Assembly (NCBI RefSeq): GCF_024436395.1
Contig: NZ_JAFMZO010000003.1
Coordinates: forward strand, 806,001 to 870,000
From: Paradesertivirga mongoliensis
GTDB taxonomy: Bacteria > Bacteroidota > Bacteroidia > Sphingobacteriales > Sphingobacteriaceae
Length of the DNA stretch: 64,000 bases
Direction of reading: 5' to 3'
Under the pieces are notes generated by a model, which saw only the letters and a list, made by a program, of their open reading frames with translations, was not told the origin of the DNA and did not search any database. Positions 46,401 to 54,683 of the stretch are shown one piece after another. Positions within the stretch are counted from its first letter, which is position 1; every line of letters starts with the position of its first letter. The translations under genes and the position numbers were made by a program.

Positions 46401-46603
46401 TGACCGCTTTTGATTTTAACGCTTACACCAGGAAGTGTTTCGCCATTTGAGCTCTTAACAATCCCGCTTACTCTGAATGATTGTGCGTTGGCGTTAAATG
46501 AAATAAATTGGAATGAGATTAACAGTAAGAAAGACGCCAGGCCCGGGGCCCACCTCTTTCTGTAAAGTGTAAAGTGATTTTGTTGATTAATTTTCTGATT
46601 CAT
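43454..46603 (-). CDS. SusC-family TonB-dependent oligosaccharide importer (second pair)
   Basis: This 1049-residue outer-membrane transporter has a signal peptide (ending near residue 41, NANAQS), a carboxypeptidase-regulatory-like domain (about 43-115, 'VSGIVKSSNGETLPGVSVKI'), a TonB-box region ('EVVVVGYGTQ'), a plug (about 135-250, with the SusC signatures 'LVLIDGVEGDLNNVNPN' and 'VLKDAASASIYGSRAANGVI') and a long barrel ending 'KIYTFGLKATF'. It imports oligosaccharides together with the SusD protein downstream. A candidate promoter and a 10-bp inverted repeat lie upstream. Confidence 0.95.
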   Translation of the reverse strand: MNQKINQQNHFTLYRKRWAPGLASFLLLISFQFISFNANAQSFRVSGIVKSSNGETLPGVSVKIKSGQGGTVTDIDGGYSIEVPNEQSTLVFSYLGFSSQEQLVGSRRVINVTLLEGRTALQEVVVVGYGTQKRVNVTGAVATVSGEELTTRNAPNTTALLQGRMPGVQITQNSGQPGDERANIQIRGLGSFSKAGNSPLVLIDGVEGDLNNVNPNIIENISVLKDAASASIYGSRAANGVILVTTKTGREGRLNVDYSLNLSSQKAASMYDRVTNSVQFMELLNKAIDHTGTSTNQKFTAAEIDLFRQPSEQYPSYDWMDAVFRTAPMQQHFLSVNGGKSGTTYNFGLGYLKQEGVLIATDYKRYDAQFNLKTNLGSKVTFGTNLSFSSGDRHETALNGNFDGNTTEDQILSALSASPNFKPKLPDGSGRYASKAFLKSGGNKNPVALAENGGRDIGNYYGLGSAFLNIDILPGLSGEVRGGVRFNDRNTNVHVVGIATNLYIPDANGNYPASPAFNGTVGENNLTTRRENDIQLTYFANLNYKKSFLEAHNISALLGVSQESFRYERVQAFKRNAPSNDLTELGIFSPGGQTADGFAYEWALQSLFGRLNYNFREKYLFETNFRYDGSSRFPKGNKWGFFPSASAGWRISEESFTENINWLDNLKARVSWGQTGNQNVNRDILGESMPYPYQQVLNPFLYNIDGTLQQGVTQIDLNNREIRWETSTVTDIGLDFGIFKSKIFGSFDWYTRYTTDILRDLQVPGFIGVTGPTVNQGEMKNTGFEFLLGHENRVGSLHYRMQGNFETYKNKLVKFGAREIDNGAGLIRQEGLPYNSYYMYLFDGIYQNQAEIDNGPTPVVKPKPGDMKYKDVNGDGKVNTDDRVVVDGAFPKFNYGFTFNADYKSFDLSFFLQGVQGRKIYLREWGVAPFRQASPPPTFWLNAWNGEGTSNTIPHIFNENYAPNTQVSTWWLRDASYLRLKNVQLGYSLPKQLVSQAKLQGLRLYLSGDNLVTFTKFFDGIDPERAAATGRGAIYPQAKIYTFGLKATF

Positions 46604-46725
46604 ATTTCAAGGTTTAAATTGCTGGATTTGCATAAACTGACAGGCCACAGGAAGTGTACTATCTTTCGAAGGATAGCAGGTTTGCTTCATAGAGAGGTTA
46701 TTTAGATGGCTAAGCTAGAGCTATT

Positions 46726-46756
46726 GAAAAATGGATTATTCAATTCAATTGGCAAA
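46726..46756 (-). promoter_or_regulatory. Candidate promoter of the second SusC gene
   Basis: On the minus strand TTTG (46756-46753), a 19-base spacer and CATTTTTC (46733-46726), a weak version of TAnnTTTG as expected for an activator-dependent promoter. The start site would be near 46718, about 115 bases before the SusC start. Confidence 0.4.
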
Positions 46757-46775
46757 CAAGCATGAAGTTTTAACA

Positions 46776-46799
46776 TACTTAAAATGAATATTTTAAGTA
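46776..46799. promoter_or_regulatory. 10-bp inverted repeat upstream of the second SusC gene
   Basis: TACTTAAAAT (46776-46785) and ATTTTAAGTA (46790-46799) form a perfect inverted repeat with a 4-base spacer, just upstream of the candidate -33 box and centred about 70 bases before the predicted start site. This is a suitable place for an activator such as the HTCS protein, although HTCS sites are usually direct repeats. Confidence 0.4.
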
Positions 46800-46872
46800 C
46801 TATTTTGCTTGTATAATTTAGTGAAGGATTGCCGAAGCTTAATTTCTGGGTTTGCGAAAAGTATGCAATAAC

Positions 46873-46902
46873 AAAAAAGGCATTATACGGATGTATAATG
46901 CC
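46873..46902 (-). terminator. Hairpin terminator of the GH2-GH95-GH95 operon
   Basis: GGCATTATAC (46879-46888) pairs perfectly with 46893-46902 around a 4-base loop, and on the minus strand it is followed by six T. It lies 25 bases after the stop of the last GH95 gene. Confidence 0.88.
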
Positions 46903-46926
46903 CTCTATCGAAAATGCTTACTAGAT

Positions 46927-49536
46927 CTATAAAAGCTCAATCACATATTTAGAGCCCTTCTTCGTTTCGAAATCTATAACATAAGAATCTTTTACATCCA
47001 GATCAACTAACTTCGCCTGGGTGCTTTTGATATATTTAACATGTTCAGGTTTAGGCATCAAAGAGTTTAAGTTTTCACCCGCAGCCGGCTTTGACATTTC
47101 TCCAAGAACTTTCACTGGAACATTTGTACGCAGCCTGCAAACTCCTCCCGAACCCGAATAAATGATGGCCTGTGAAAGTTTGTTTCCTTTCCAGCTCATC
47201 TCTACGGTAAAGCCTCCCCGTGCTTTGATGCCTTTAATTATTCCCTCCGACCACTCGTTCGGCAAAGCGGGGAGCATCTCAATTTCACCCGCATGACTTT
47301 GCAAAAGCATTTCGGTTATGCCTGCCGTCGCTCCGAAATTTCCGTCTATCTGGAATGGTGGATGCGCATCGAACAAGTTCGGATACGTTCCGCCGCCACT
47401 CATTTGCACATTTGTTAATTGTGGAGCCGGAGTATTGGTCTTTACTGAGGTGGATTGAACGACTGGTTCTACAGTTTTAGCAGGATCAATCAGCGTTAAG
47501 CCGGCCTTTAATATTTTCAGTGCATGATCTCCGTCGAGCAAACGCGCCCACCAGTTGGTTTTCCAGGCCATCGACCAGCCGGTGCTCAAATCTCCCCGGT
47601 GAATTAAGGATTGTTTAGCCGCTGCGGCAAGTTCGGGGGTGATACGCGGAGTAATTTGCGTACCCGGATAAAGTCCGTATAAATGTGATAAATGTCTGTG
47701 GGTATCTTTGGGATCATCTAAATCGTTGAACCATTCCTGTACCTGCCCGTGTTTTCCAATGTGGTAGGGGTATAGTTTAGCTTTCGCTGATTCGAGCTTC
47801 AAACGAAACTCCGAATCTATTCCGAGCGCTCGCGACGATTCTATAGAGGCTGTGAAAAGCTCGCGAATGATTGCCATATCCATTGTTGTGGCTTTACTTA
47901 CCTCAAATTCCTTCCCCTCAATTTTAAAAACGTTTTCGGGAGAAGTAGATGGATTAGTCACCAGGTACCCGCTTGGGTCCGGCTGCAGCCATTGAAGCAT
48001 AAACTCAGCAGCACCTTTCATCAAGGGATAAGCCTGCCCTGCTAAAAATTCCTTGTCGTTTGTGAATAAATAATGATCATATAAATGGGTACTTAACCAG
48101 GCTCCACCCATCGGCCAGGCCGACCAGCGCGGGGCGCCACGAGGGTCCCAGTCGTAGCCTCCGGTTGGCGACGTTTTAGCCCAGATATCGGTATTATGAT
48201 GTAATACCCATCCTTGCTGAATACCGTAGTTTACTTTTGCAGTGGTCTGGCCATTCTTCGCTAAACGGGCAATAAAGTCGAATAAAGGTTGATGCAGCTC
48301 TGAAAGGTTGGTGTTTTCAGCCAGCCAGTAATTCATCTGAGTATTGGCATTTACGGTATAATTACTTCCCCAGGGCGGTTGCACGTGGTCGTTCCAGATA
48401 CCTTGTAAATTGGTCGCCTGAGAACCGGGCCTTGAACTCGCAATCATCAGGTAGCGGCCGAATTGATAGTAGAGAACCTGAAGTTCCTGATCATTACCAG
48501 TTTGCCCTTGTCGCGATAAGCGCACATTGGTAGGCAACTTCGACAATTCAGGATTATTACTCAAACTGAAGGAGACCCGCTCGAACAGACTTTTGTAGTC
48601 CGAAATATGAGCCGCCCTTATTGACGAATAAGATTTTGGATAGACTTGAGCCAAAGCAGATTTCGCTTCTAGAGACGGATCTTTACCCTCAAGTCCCGGC
48701 GATTTATCAAAGCCGTTGAAGCTGGTTCCGTCGGTCAGATAAATGGTCACCGCATTCGCTTTGCTTACCGCGATGTTGTTTCCGGATGCAGTGGTAATAC
48801 CGCCGTCTGCTTTCACTCGCATATGCACTTCGAAAGTCATACCCTCTTTTTCATCGTATACAATCTGCTGAGGCTCCGTGGCTCGGTGGGCAACATGTTT
48901 GGGTGCCTTTCCTTTCAGGACGAGATAAATGTTCCCTGAAGCCGTTACTCTATATCGAAGTTTACTGGTTAGGCCAGTACTGAAGCTAATGGCGTTCTTT
49001 TTGTCACTGGTTATACGGATAAGCAGTGCTTTATCAGGATAGCTGACCAGCGTTTCACGCATGTAAGAAACTCCTCCAATTTTATACCTTACCGTATGAA
49101 TGGCGTTATTCAGGTCCAGTTCCCTTCTGTAATCAGTAGCGGACGAATCCTTTAATTTAAAATCGAGAAACAGGTCGGCCATGGTGAGGTACCTCGCCGA
49201 ATACGGCCCCTGCAAATTTTTCTTCCACAGGGCGGCGGCTTTGCCATAATCACCTTCAAATACTGCTTGCCGGACTTGTGGTAAGGACTCAGGCCCTTTC
49301 GGATTATTTCCGGGGTTCGGATACCCCGACCAGAGCGTATTATCGTTAAGCTGGATACGCTCTTTATTAATCCGGCCAAAAACCATCGCCCCAGTCTTCC
49401 CGTTCCCCAGAGCCAAAGCCTCCTCCCAAACCTTTGCAGGTTTATCGTACCATAATTTCAGTGCTGGGTTATCGGCTTGCTGAGCAAAGGCGCTTGTTGC
49501 GACAAACAGTAAGGACAGGATTTTATATCTACGCAT
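46927..49536 (-). CDS. GH95 alpha-L-fucosidase / alpha-L-galactosidase (last gene of operon)
   Basis: This 869-residue secreted inverting glycosidase of family GH95 has a signal peptide (1-18, ATSAFAQ). The N-terminal beta domain opens 'LKLWYDKPAKVWEEALALGN' then 'GKTGAMVFGRINKERIQLND', the family signature. An (alpha/alpha)6 barrel follows with 'NANTQMNYW' (near 395), 'SPEN' (near 530, the region of the catalytic acid) and 'PPFQIDGNFG' (near 722, the region of the catalytic base). GH95 enzymes remove alpha-1,2-fucose or the related alpha-L-galactose from plant or host glycans. It is a diverged paralogue of the GH95 gene just upstream (3-base gap); the partner has 'NINTEMNYW' at the same place, which hints at different specificity. 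Confidence 0.92.
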   Translation of the reverse strand: MRRYKILSLLFVATSAFAQQADNPALKLWYDKPAKVWEEALALGNGKTGAMVFGRINKERIQLNDNTLWSGYPNPGNNPKGPESLPQVRQAVFEGDYGKAAALWKKNLQGPYSARYLTMADLFLDFKLKDSSATDYRRELDLNNAIHTVRYKIGGVSYMRETLVSYPDKALLIRITSDKKNAISFSTGLTSKLRYRVTASGNIYLVLKGKAPKHVAHRATEPQQIVYDEKEGMTFEVHMRVKADGGITTASGNNIAVSKANAVTIYLTDGTSFNGFDKSPGLEGKDPSLEAKSALAQVYPKSYSSIRAAHISDYKSLFERVSFSLSNNPELSKLPTNVRLSRQGQTGNDQELQVLYYQFGRYLMIASSRPGSQATNLQGIWNDHVQPPWGSNYTVNANTQMNYWLAENTNLSELHQPLFDFIARLAKNGQTTAKVNYGIQQGWVLHHNTDIWAKTSPTGGYDWDPRGAPRWSAWPMGGAWLSTHLYDHYLFTNDKEFLAGQAYPLMKGAAEFMLQWLQPDPSGYLVTNPSTSPENVFKIEGKEFEVSKATTMDMAIIRELFTASIESSRALGIDSEFRLKLESAKAKLYPYHIGKHGQVQEWFNDLDDPKDTHRHLSHLYGLYPGTQITPRITPELAAAAKQSLIHRGDLSTGWSMAWKTNWWARLLDGDHALKILKAGLTLIDPAKTVEPVVQSTSVKTNTPAPQLTNVQMSGGGTYPNLFDAHPPFQIDGNFGATAGITEMLLQSHAGEIEMLPALPNEWSEGIIKGIKARGGFTVEMSWKGNKLSQAIIYSGSGGVCRLRTNVPVKVLGEMSKPAAGENLNSLMPKPEHVKYIKSTQAKLVDLDVKDSYVIDFETKKGSKYVIELL

Positions 49537-49539
49537 ACT

Positions 49540-52014
49540 TCAAAACTTTAAAATGTACTCTTTTCCGGCTTTAGTGTTTAAATCATATTCTGATGAAGCC
49601 TTTATTACTACCGGTTTTAGCTTGGCCAGTGCCGAAATAAGCGGCCTTTTAACATGAGGCTGCTCATAAAAGGGATTGGGATTATTTCCTCTGGCCGGAA
49701 AAAGTAAAGAAGAAACACTTTTTTTCATGTCGTCATTAATCCGAAGACGACAATTTCCTCCTAATCGGGATTTAATTTTCAGCTGAATGATTCGGGAATC
49801 TTTCCAGTCGATATCTATTTCGAATCCCCCCCTTGCCACTAAGCCGTTTATGGTTCCTGTTGACCAATTGTCGGGCAAAGCGGGCAGAATGTGTATGGCG
49901 CCATCGTGACTTTGCATGAGCATTTCTGCGATACCCGCCGTGCAACCGAAATTTCCGTCGATTTGAAATGGCGGGTGAGCATCAAACATATTAGGGTAAG
50001 TGCCGCCACCGCTTGTGCTCACTCCTTCCTGTTTACCACCTACTAATTTTAACTGGTCGGTGATGAGCTTATACGCATGATTACCATCTAAAAAGCGTGC
50101 CCATAAATTTACTTTCCAACCCATAGACCAGCCTGTGGCCGGGTCTCCACGATAAAGCAAAGAAGTTTTGGCTGCATCAAATAGTTCGGGAGTGCGGTAT
50201 GGCGATATCTGGTTACTCGGATATAATCCGTAGAGATGTGAAATGTGTCTGTGTTTATCGTCCGGCCTGTCTAAGTCGTGCATCCATTCTTGCAACTGAC
50301 TGTGTTTACCAATTTGCATCGGCGCCAGTTTAGCAATTGTAGCCCTGAGAGTATCCCGAAGAGCAGCGTCGCGGTTTAAAATCTCGCCGGCGTTTGCAGT
50401 TTTGCTGAACAAATCATGCAGCAGCTGATTGTCCATGGTCGCTCCAGCAGCGATAGAAACCCTCTTTCCCGCAACGTAGGTATTTTCAGGCGAATTAGAA
50501 GGTGCAACCACCAACCATTTATGTAGAGGCTCTTCCTGTAGTATATCCAGGTAAAAATCAGAAGCAGTTTTCAAAACCGGGTAGTATTCTTTGAGGAATT
50601 TTTTGTCGCCAGTAAACAAATAATGATCCCATAAATGCTGACTCAACCAGTTTCCTCCCATGGGCCATAAACCGGCGTAGGGCCGGTCGACCGGACCGGT
50701 AATACGCCACAAATCTGTATTATGATGAGTTACCCAGCCGTCGGCGCCGTACATTACTTTTGCAGTTTCACGACCCGTCACCGATAGATCTTTTAACATC
50801 TTGAACAAAGGTTCGTGCAGCTCCGAGAGATTCGTCACCTCCGCCGGCCAATAATTCATCTCCGTATTAATGTTAATGGTGTATTTGCTATCCCAGGGGG
50901 CAAGCATTTTATCGTTCCAGATTCCTTGCAAAGTGGGCGGCTGATTGCCCGGCTGGGAACTTGAGATGAGCAGGTATCTTCCGAACTGAAAGTATAAGGC
51001 GGCCAGGTGCCTGTCGTCCGATTTTGCAAATTCGGCAATACGCTGATCCGTTGGTTTGTTTATCGCATCTGTGATGCCAAGATTTAATCTAACGCGGTTG
51101 AAATATCGCTGATAAAATGCAATATGGTTAGCCAGAGCCTTCGGGTACCTCTTTTTACTCGCTTTGCTTAGGTAAGCGGCAGCCTTCTTATTAGCGTTAC
51201 CGCTGATATCCTTATAGTTTTTAAAATTTGTGGCAATTGAGATGTAAACTGTGGCCGCATTGGCATTTGTAACCGACCAGATATTGTTCGCCAGCGATGT
51301 TTCACCTCCTTCAGCTACTACTCTAACCTGTGACTCAAACTTAATTTGCCCCTTTTCTCCCTCATGATCGGCGGTGATACCAGACAGTACCAGCTTTTTA
51401 TCCTCAGTTCTCTGAGATGATTTTTGCGGCGAGTCCATGAAAGCGCTGAAAGAAATCCTACCCGGCTCGTCGGCTGTCAAACGGACCACGATTACCTGAT
51501 CGGTAAACGACGAAAAAACTTCACGTTTGTATTTTACACCATCCACATCGTAAGTGATTGTGGCAACTGCTTTTTCGATATTTAAATCACGGTAGTAATT
51601 TTTTGCGTTTTGATGGCCCGGGAACCGGAGAAAAAGATTTCCCACCGGCTGATAAATCATTCCGCTGTTCTTCTTAGGGAACATCTTCACATCGGCGAGC
51701 GCTTGCGCCTCTTCAAACTTTCCTTCGAAAAGAAGCTTCCTTAATTCGGGGATTGCAGCGCCAGATTCGGAAGTGATGTTATTATTCGGACCACCAGACC
51801 ATACCGTTTCTTCGTTTAATTGCAATTGCTCCCTGGCGGGATTTCCGAAAACCATGGCTCCAAGTCGGCCATTACCGATAGGCAGTGCTTCGTTCCAATT
51901 TTCAGCAGGCTTGTTGTACCACAACTTAAGGGCGGCATCGGGTTTGCTATCTTGCGGGTAAGCCAGATCTGCTACTGCTGACAATATTATAAAGATTATG
52001 ATCCGTGTAACCAT
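49540..52014 (-). CDS. GH95 alpha-L-fucosidase / alpha-L-galactosidase (middle gene of operon)
   Basis: This 824-residue secreted GH95 enzyme has a hydrophobic leader (about 1-20). It shows the classical GH95 opening 'LWYNKPAENWNEALPIGNGR' followed by 'LGAMVFGNPAREQLQLNEETVWSGGP' in pieces, 'LQGIWND', 'NINTEMNYWPAE' (near 379), 'PSNSPENTYV' (near 505) and 'PPFQIDGNFG' (near 677). All active-site regions are intact. It is closer to textbook GH95 than its downstream paralogue. It lies 4 bases after the GH2 gene and 3 bases before the second GH95 gene, so the three enzymes are made together, presumably to strip an alpha-L-fucosyl or L-galactosyl cap and then beta-galactose. Confidence 0.94.
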   Translation of the reverse strand: MVTRIIIFIILSAVADLAYPQDSKPDAALKLWYNKPAENWNEALPIGNGRLGAMVFGNPAREQLQLNEETVWSGGPNNNITSESGAAIPELRKLLFEGKFEEAQALADVKMFPKKNSGMIYQPVGNLFLRFPGHQNAKNYYRDLNIEKAVATITYDVDGVKYKREVFSSFTDQVIVVRLTADEPGRISFSAFMDSPQKSSQRTEDKKLVLSGITADHEGEKGQIKFESQVRVVAEGGETSLANNIWSVTNANAATVYISIATNFKNYKDISGNANKKAAAYLSKASKKRYPKALANHIAFYQRYFNRVRLNLGITDAINKPTDQRIAEFAKSDDRHLAALYFQFGRYLLISSSQPGNQPPTLQGIWNDKMLAPWDSKYTININTEMNYWPAEVTNLSELHEPLFKMLKDLSVTGRETAKVMYGADGWVTHHNTDLWRITGPVDRPYAGLWPMGGNWLSQHLWDHYLFTGDKKFLKEYYPVLKTASDFYLDILQEEPLHKWLVVAPSNSPENTYVAGKRVSIAAGATMDNQLLHDLFSKTANAGEILNRDAALRDTLRATIAKLAPMQIGKHSQLQEWMHDLDRPDDKHRHISHLYGLYPSNQISPYRTPELFDAAKTSLLYRGDPATGWSMGWKVNLWARFLDGNHAYKLITDQLKLVGGKQEGVSTSGGGTYPNMFDAHPPFQIDGNFGCTAGIAEMLMQSHDGAIHILPALPDNWSTGTINGLVARGGFEIDIDWKDSRIIQLKIKSRLGGNCRLRINDDMKKSVSSLLFPARGNNPNPFYEQPHVKRPLISALAKLKPVVIKASSEYDLNTKAGKEYILKF

Positions 52015-52018
52015 CCAG

Positions 52019-54484
52019 CTATAAGTTTATCATCACCGTCGGAATCCCTTCAGATTTCAGGGCCACACTACTCTTTCCACCATTTGATTTCATCCGGATA
52101 ATGGCTCTTCCATTGTACATCTGCACATATTTTGAACCTGTAGAGGTGCCCTGGTTGTCGATTAACTGTCCATCGCCTGCCAAAGAAAAGCGAACCCAGT
52201 TAGCCGCGTCGAGACACTGCACATTTTTACTGTCGAACAGCTTCGCTTCCAGGGTAACAATCCCATTTTCTTCAGCAATTTTTGTTAAAGTCAACTTTGC
52301 TGGCTTGTCCCACTTTTCAGTTTGATAAACGAAGGAAATTTCGTCCTGAACGGTTGTCTTTCCTTTCCGTGCTACCACCCTAATGGTATTCTGTCCTGTA
52401 GCAAAAGGAGCCATCCAGCGCAAACCTGCCGAAGGAAAATCCTGACTGTTTCGCTTTTTCGTCCCCAGGCTTTTTCCGTTTAAGAAGAGCTCTGCTTCCT
52501 CGCAATTTGAATAGACTTTAATCATTTTCGCTTCATTCGCTTCGCCCCACCTCACCGGCCATGAGTGCCCGTAAATATGAACCATTGGTTTTTCTGTCCA
52601 GTATGATTGGAAGATATAGAACGCTTCCTTTTTTGTGAAATCACGTTCGATTACTCCCTTTTGATTCATGTAAGGAACCGGGTTATCCGGGCGCACCGGC
52701 GTAGAAAAATCTTTAAAAGGCCATTGAGCTGCCCCCGTTAGCCAGGGCATGGTTTCCTGTTCCTTCAGATGCCAATCGATGAGATTCGCCATATAAGATT
52801 CGCTCCAGTCGCCATCTTTAGAAACGCGTGCGCTTCCACCAAACAAAGAAGCGTCACCGGCACGTTCGTCTGCTGCTCCGGCACGTTGCACCTTCGACAA
52901 GGCATTATCAGGAGTTTCAGAGTGACGGCGAGCGTGACTGTCTCCTCCCCATTCTACATGCAAGAAGCGTTTTACTTTGTTAAATTCTTCGAGCGATACC
53001 TGCTTATATTCTGTATAGATACCACGATACCAGCCTGCCCAAATGGAAGGCGAATACACGTCGACGATATCTTTACAAAAATCGCAACGGCGGATAGCTG
53101 TTTTTCGTGAAGGGTCGAGCTTGTGCGATAAATTGTGCAGCTCCGTCATGTAGGCCCTTATTGCTTCCTTGTCAAACGTAGAAAAGTCTCCAGGCCAGTC
53201 ATTTTCATTTCCTAAGCCCCAAATAATAACCGAAGGGTGGTTATAATGCTGCTCTATCATATTGGTTAGCATCCTTCTTCCCTGTTCTTTGTAAACTTCT
53301 CCACCTAATCCGCCGCGGCACCAGGGGATCTCTTCCCAAACCGCAATACCCAGGCTATCGCAAAGATTGAGAACTATACGCGACTGCTGATAATGGCCGA
53401 GCCTGATAAAATTTACACCCATCTCTTTCATCATCTTCATCTCCGTGCGAATCTGCTCTTCGGTCATAGCTGCAGCAACCCCTGCATGGTCTTCGTGCCT
53501 GTGTGTTCCACGTAATAAGAGGCGCTTACCGTTCAGCAGAAAGGGGCCCTTTTCAACAAACTCAAAATGACGAAACCCAACTTTTTCTGTTTGCATGGCC
53601 GTGCCCTGTGGGGTTTTAACACTTAGTTCCAGAGTATAAAGAAGCGGCTGATTGGTGGACCAAAGCTGAGGATTCTTTAACTGAAAATCGGCAAGAAGCA
53701 CATCGCCGTTGAGGGCGTTTAAATTTCTGGATGACCGATGCACAACTTTACCTTTGGGGTCGGTGAGCTTTATTTCGGCTGTGGCCGATGAAAGAGAAGT
53801 TGGATTATAAAAACGCGCTCTGACAGCTATTTTTCCATTTCGGCCGGCTTTATCTACTTCAGGGACTGCAAAAATCTTGTCGATTGAAAGCCCTGGTGCG
53901 TAAATCAGATTGACATAACGATATAAGCCACCATAAAGGTTAAAATCTGATAGATCCGAAGGCATCATTTCGAGATCCCGCGAATTGTCGGTACGAATAG
54001 AAACCGGCACTTTCCCTTTAAACTGTGTTTTAAATTCCTCGGTTTGTTTGAAGGCTTCTACTGCATCGGTGATATCTACCGTCCACTCATCGTAGCCGCC
54101 AACATGTGATCCCACTTTGGTAGTATATACGTATACATCTGTTTTCTGGCCGGCTCCTTCAAAATGGAGAAGGGTCCTCCCGTTTTGGTTGTTATTATCG
54201 ATTTCTAATTGTGTTCGATACCAGGATGGGCCCTGATAATAATTTACATCCGGATCGACGGCATCTTCAGCATTAACGCAATGAGGTAACGTAACCTTTT
54301 GCCATAGAGGCACATCTTCGGGATTTCCTTTTTTCACTGGCCGAACGGCCTCCCAAATACCGCCTAAATCCTGCTTTACAAACTCCCAGTTGTTAACTAA
54401 GCGCTTTTTTTGTTGTGCATATACAGTCTGGCTGCAAAGTAAAACTGCAAATAATATATTCAGGCTAAATCGTTTCAAGTTCAC
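52019..54484 (-). CDS. GH2 beta-galactosidase (first gene of the GH2-GH95-GH95 operon)
   Basis: This 821-residue secreted GH2 enzyme has a signal peptide (1-24, TVYAQQ), a jelly-roll domain (about 30-210), an Ig-like domain (to about 310) and a TIM barrel (about 315-600) with 'RLGHYQQSRIVLNLCDSLGI', acid/base Glu in 'IIWGLGNENDWPGD' (near 424) and nucleophile Glu in 'FLHVEWGGDSHARR' (near 507). A C-terminal DUF4982-type domain ('KVYSNCEEAELFLNGKSLGT') follows. It likely releases beta-galactose from pectin galactan, arabinogalactan or RG-II side chains. It is distinct from the other GH2 at 17997-20495. A terminator lies between it and the upstream lipoprotein gene, so it probably has its own promoter in 54485-54631. 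Confidence 0.92.
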   Translation of the reverse strand: MNLKRFSLNILFAVLLCSQTVYAQQKKRLVNNWEFVKQDLGGIWEAVRPVKKGNPEDVPLWQKVTLPHCVNAEDAVDPDVNYYQGPSWYRTQLEIDNNNQNGRTLLHFEGAGQKTDVYVYTTKVGSHVGGYDEWTVDITDAVEAFKQTEEFKTQFKGKVPVSIRTDNSRDLEMMPSDLSDFNLYGGLYRYVNLIYAPGLSIDKIFAVPEVDKAGRNGKIAVRARFYNPTSLSSATAEIKLTDPKGKVVHRSSRNLNALNGDVLLADFQLKNPQLWSTNQPLLYTLELSVKTPQGTAMQTEKVGFRHFEFVEKGPFLLNGKRLLLRGTHRHEDHAGVAAAMTEEQIRTEMKMMKEMGVNFIRLGHYQQSRIVLNLCDSLGIAVWEEIPWCRGGLGGEVYKEQGRRMLTNMIEQHYNHPSVIIWGLGNENDWPGDFSTFDKEAIRAYMTELHNLSHKLDPSRKTAIRRCDFCKDIVDVYSPSIWAGWYRGIYTEYKQVSLEEFNKVKRFLHVEWGGDSHARRHSETPDNALSKVQRAGAADERAGDASLFGGSARVSKDGDWSESYMANLIDWHLKEQETMPWLTGAAQWPFKDFSTPVRPDNPVPYMNQKGVIERDFTKKEAFYIFQSYWTEKPMVHIYGHSWPVRWGEANEAKMIKVYSNCEEAELFLNGKSLGTKKRNSQDFPSAGLRWMAPFATGQNTIRVVARKGKTTVQDEISFVYQTEKWDKPAKLTLTKIAEENGIVTLEAKLFDSKNVQCLDAANWVRFSLAGDGQLIDNQGTSTGSKYVQMYNGRAIIRMKSNGGKSSVALKSEGIPTVMINL

Positions 54485-54631
54485 GGTATTATAATTGTTA
54501 AAGAAGCGCGGCGTAGCTTCCGAATTATTTGTCTTTCTCGCTCAGGGTGCAGGTTCTTTATTTTACATAGTTTGCAAACAGATTATGCAATAGCGGAGCA
54601 AGTACACAATCCGAATATAACATGGTATATA

Positions 54632-54669
54632 AAAAGGTTCAATACGACCGCAGCCACATTGAACCTTTT
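54632..54669 (-). terminator. Hairpin terminator of the first SusC-SusD-lipoprotein operon
   Basis: AAAAGGTTCAAT (54632-54643) pairs perfectly with ATTGAACCTTTT (54658-54669). On the minus strand it ends in a T-run, 15 bases after the lipoprotein stop. Confidence 0.88.
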
Positions 54670-54683
54670 CTGTCTGCGCAGTT

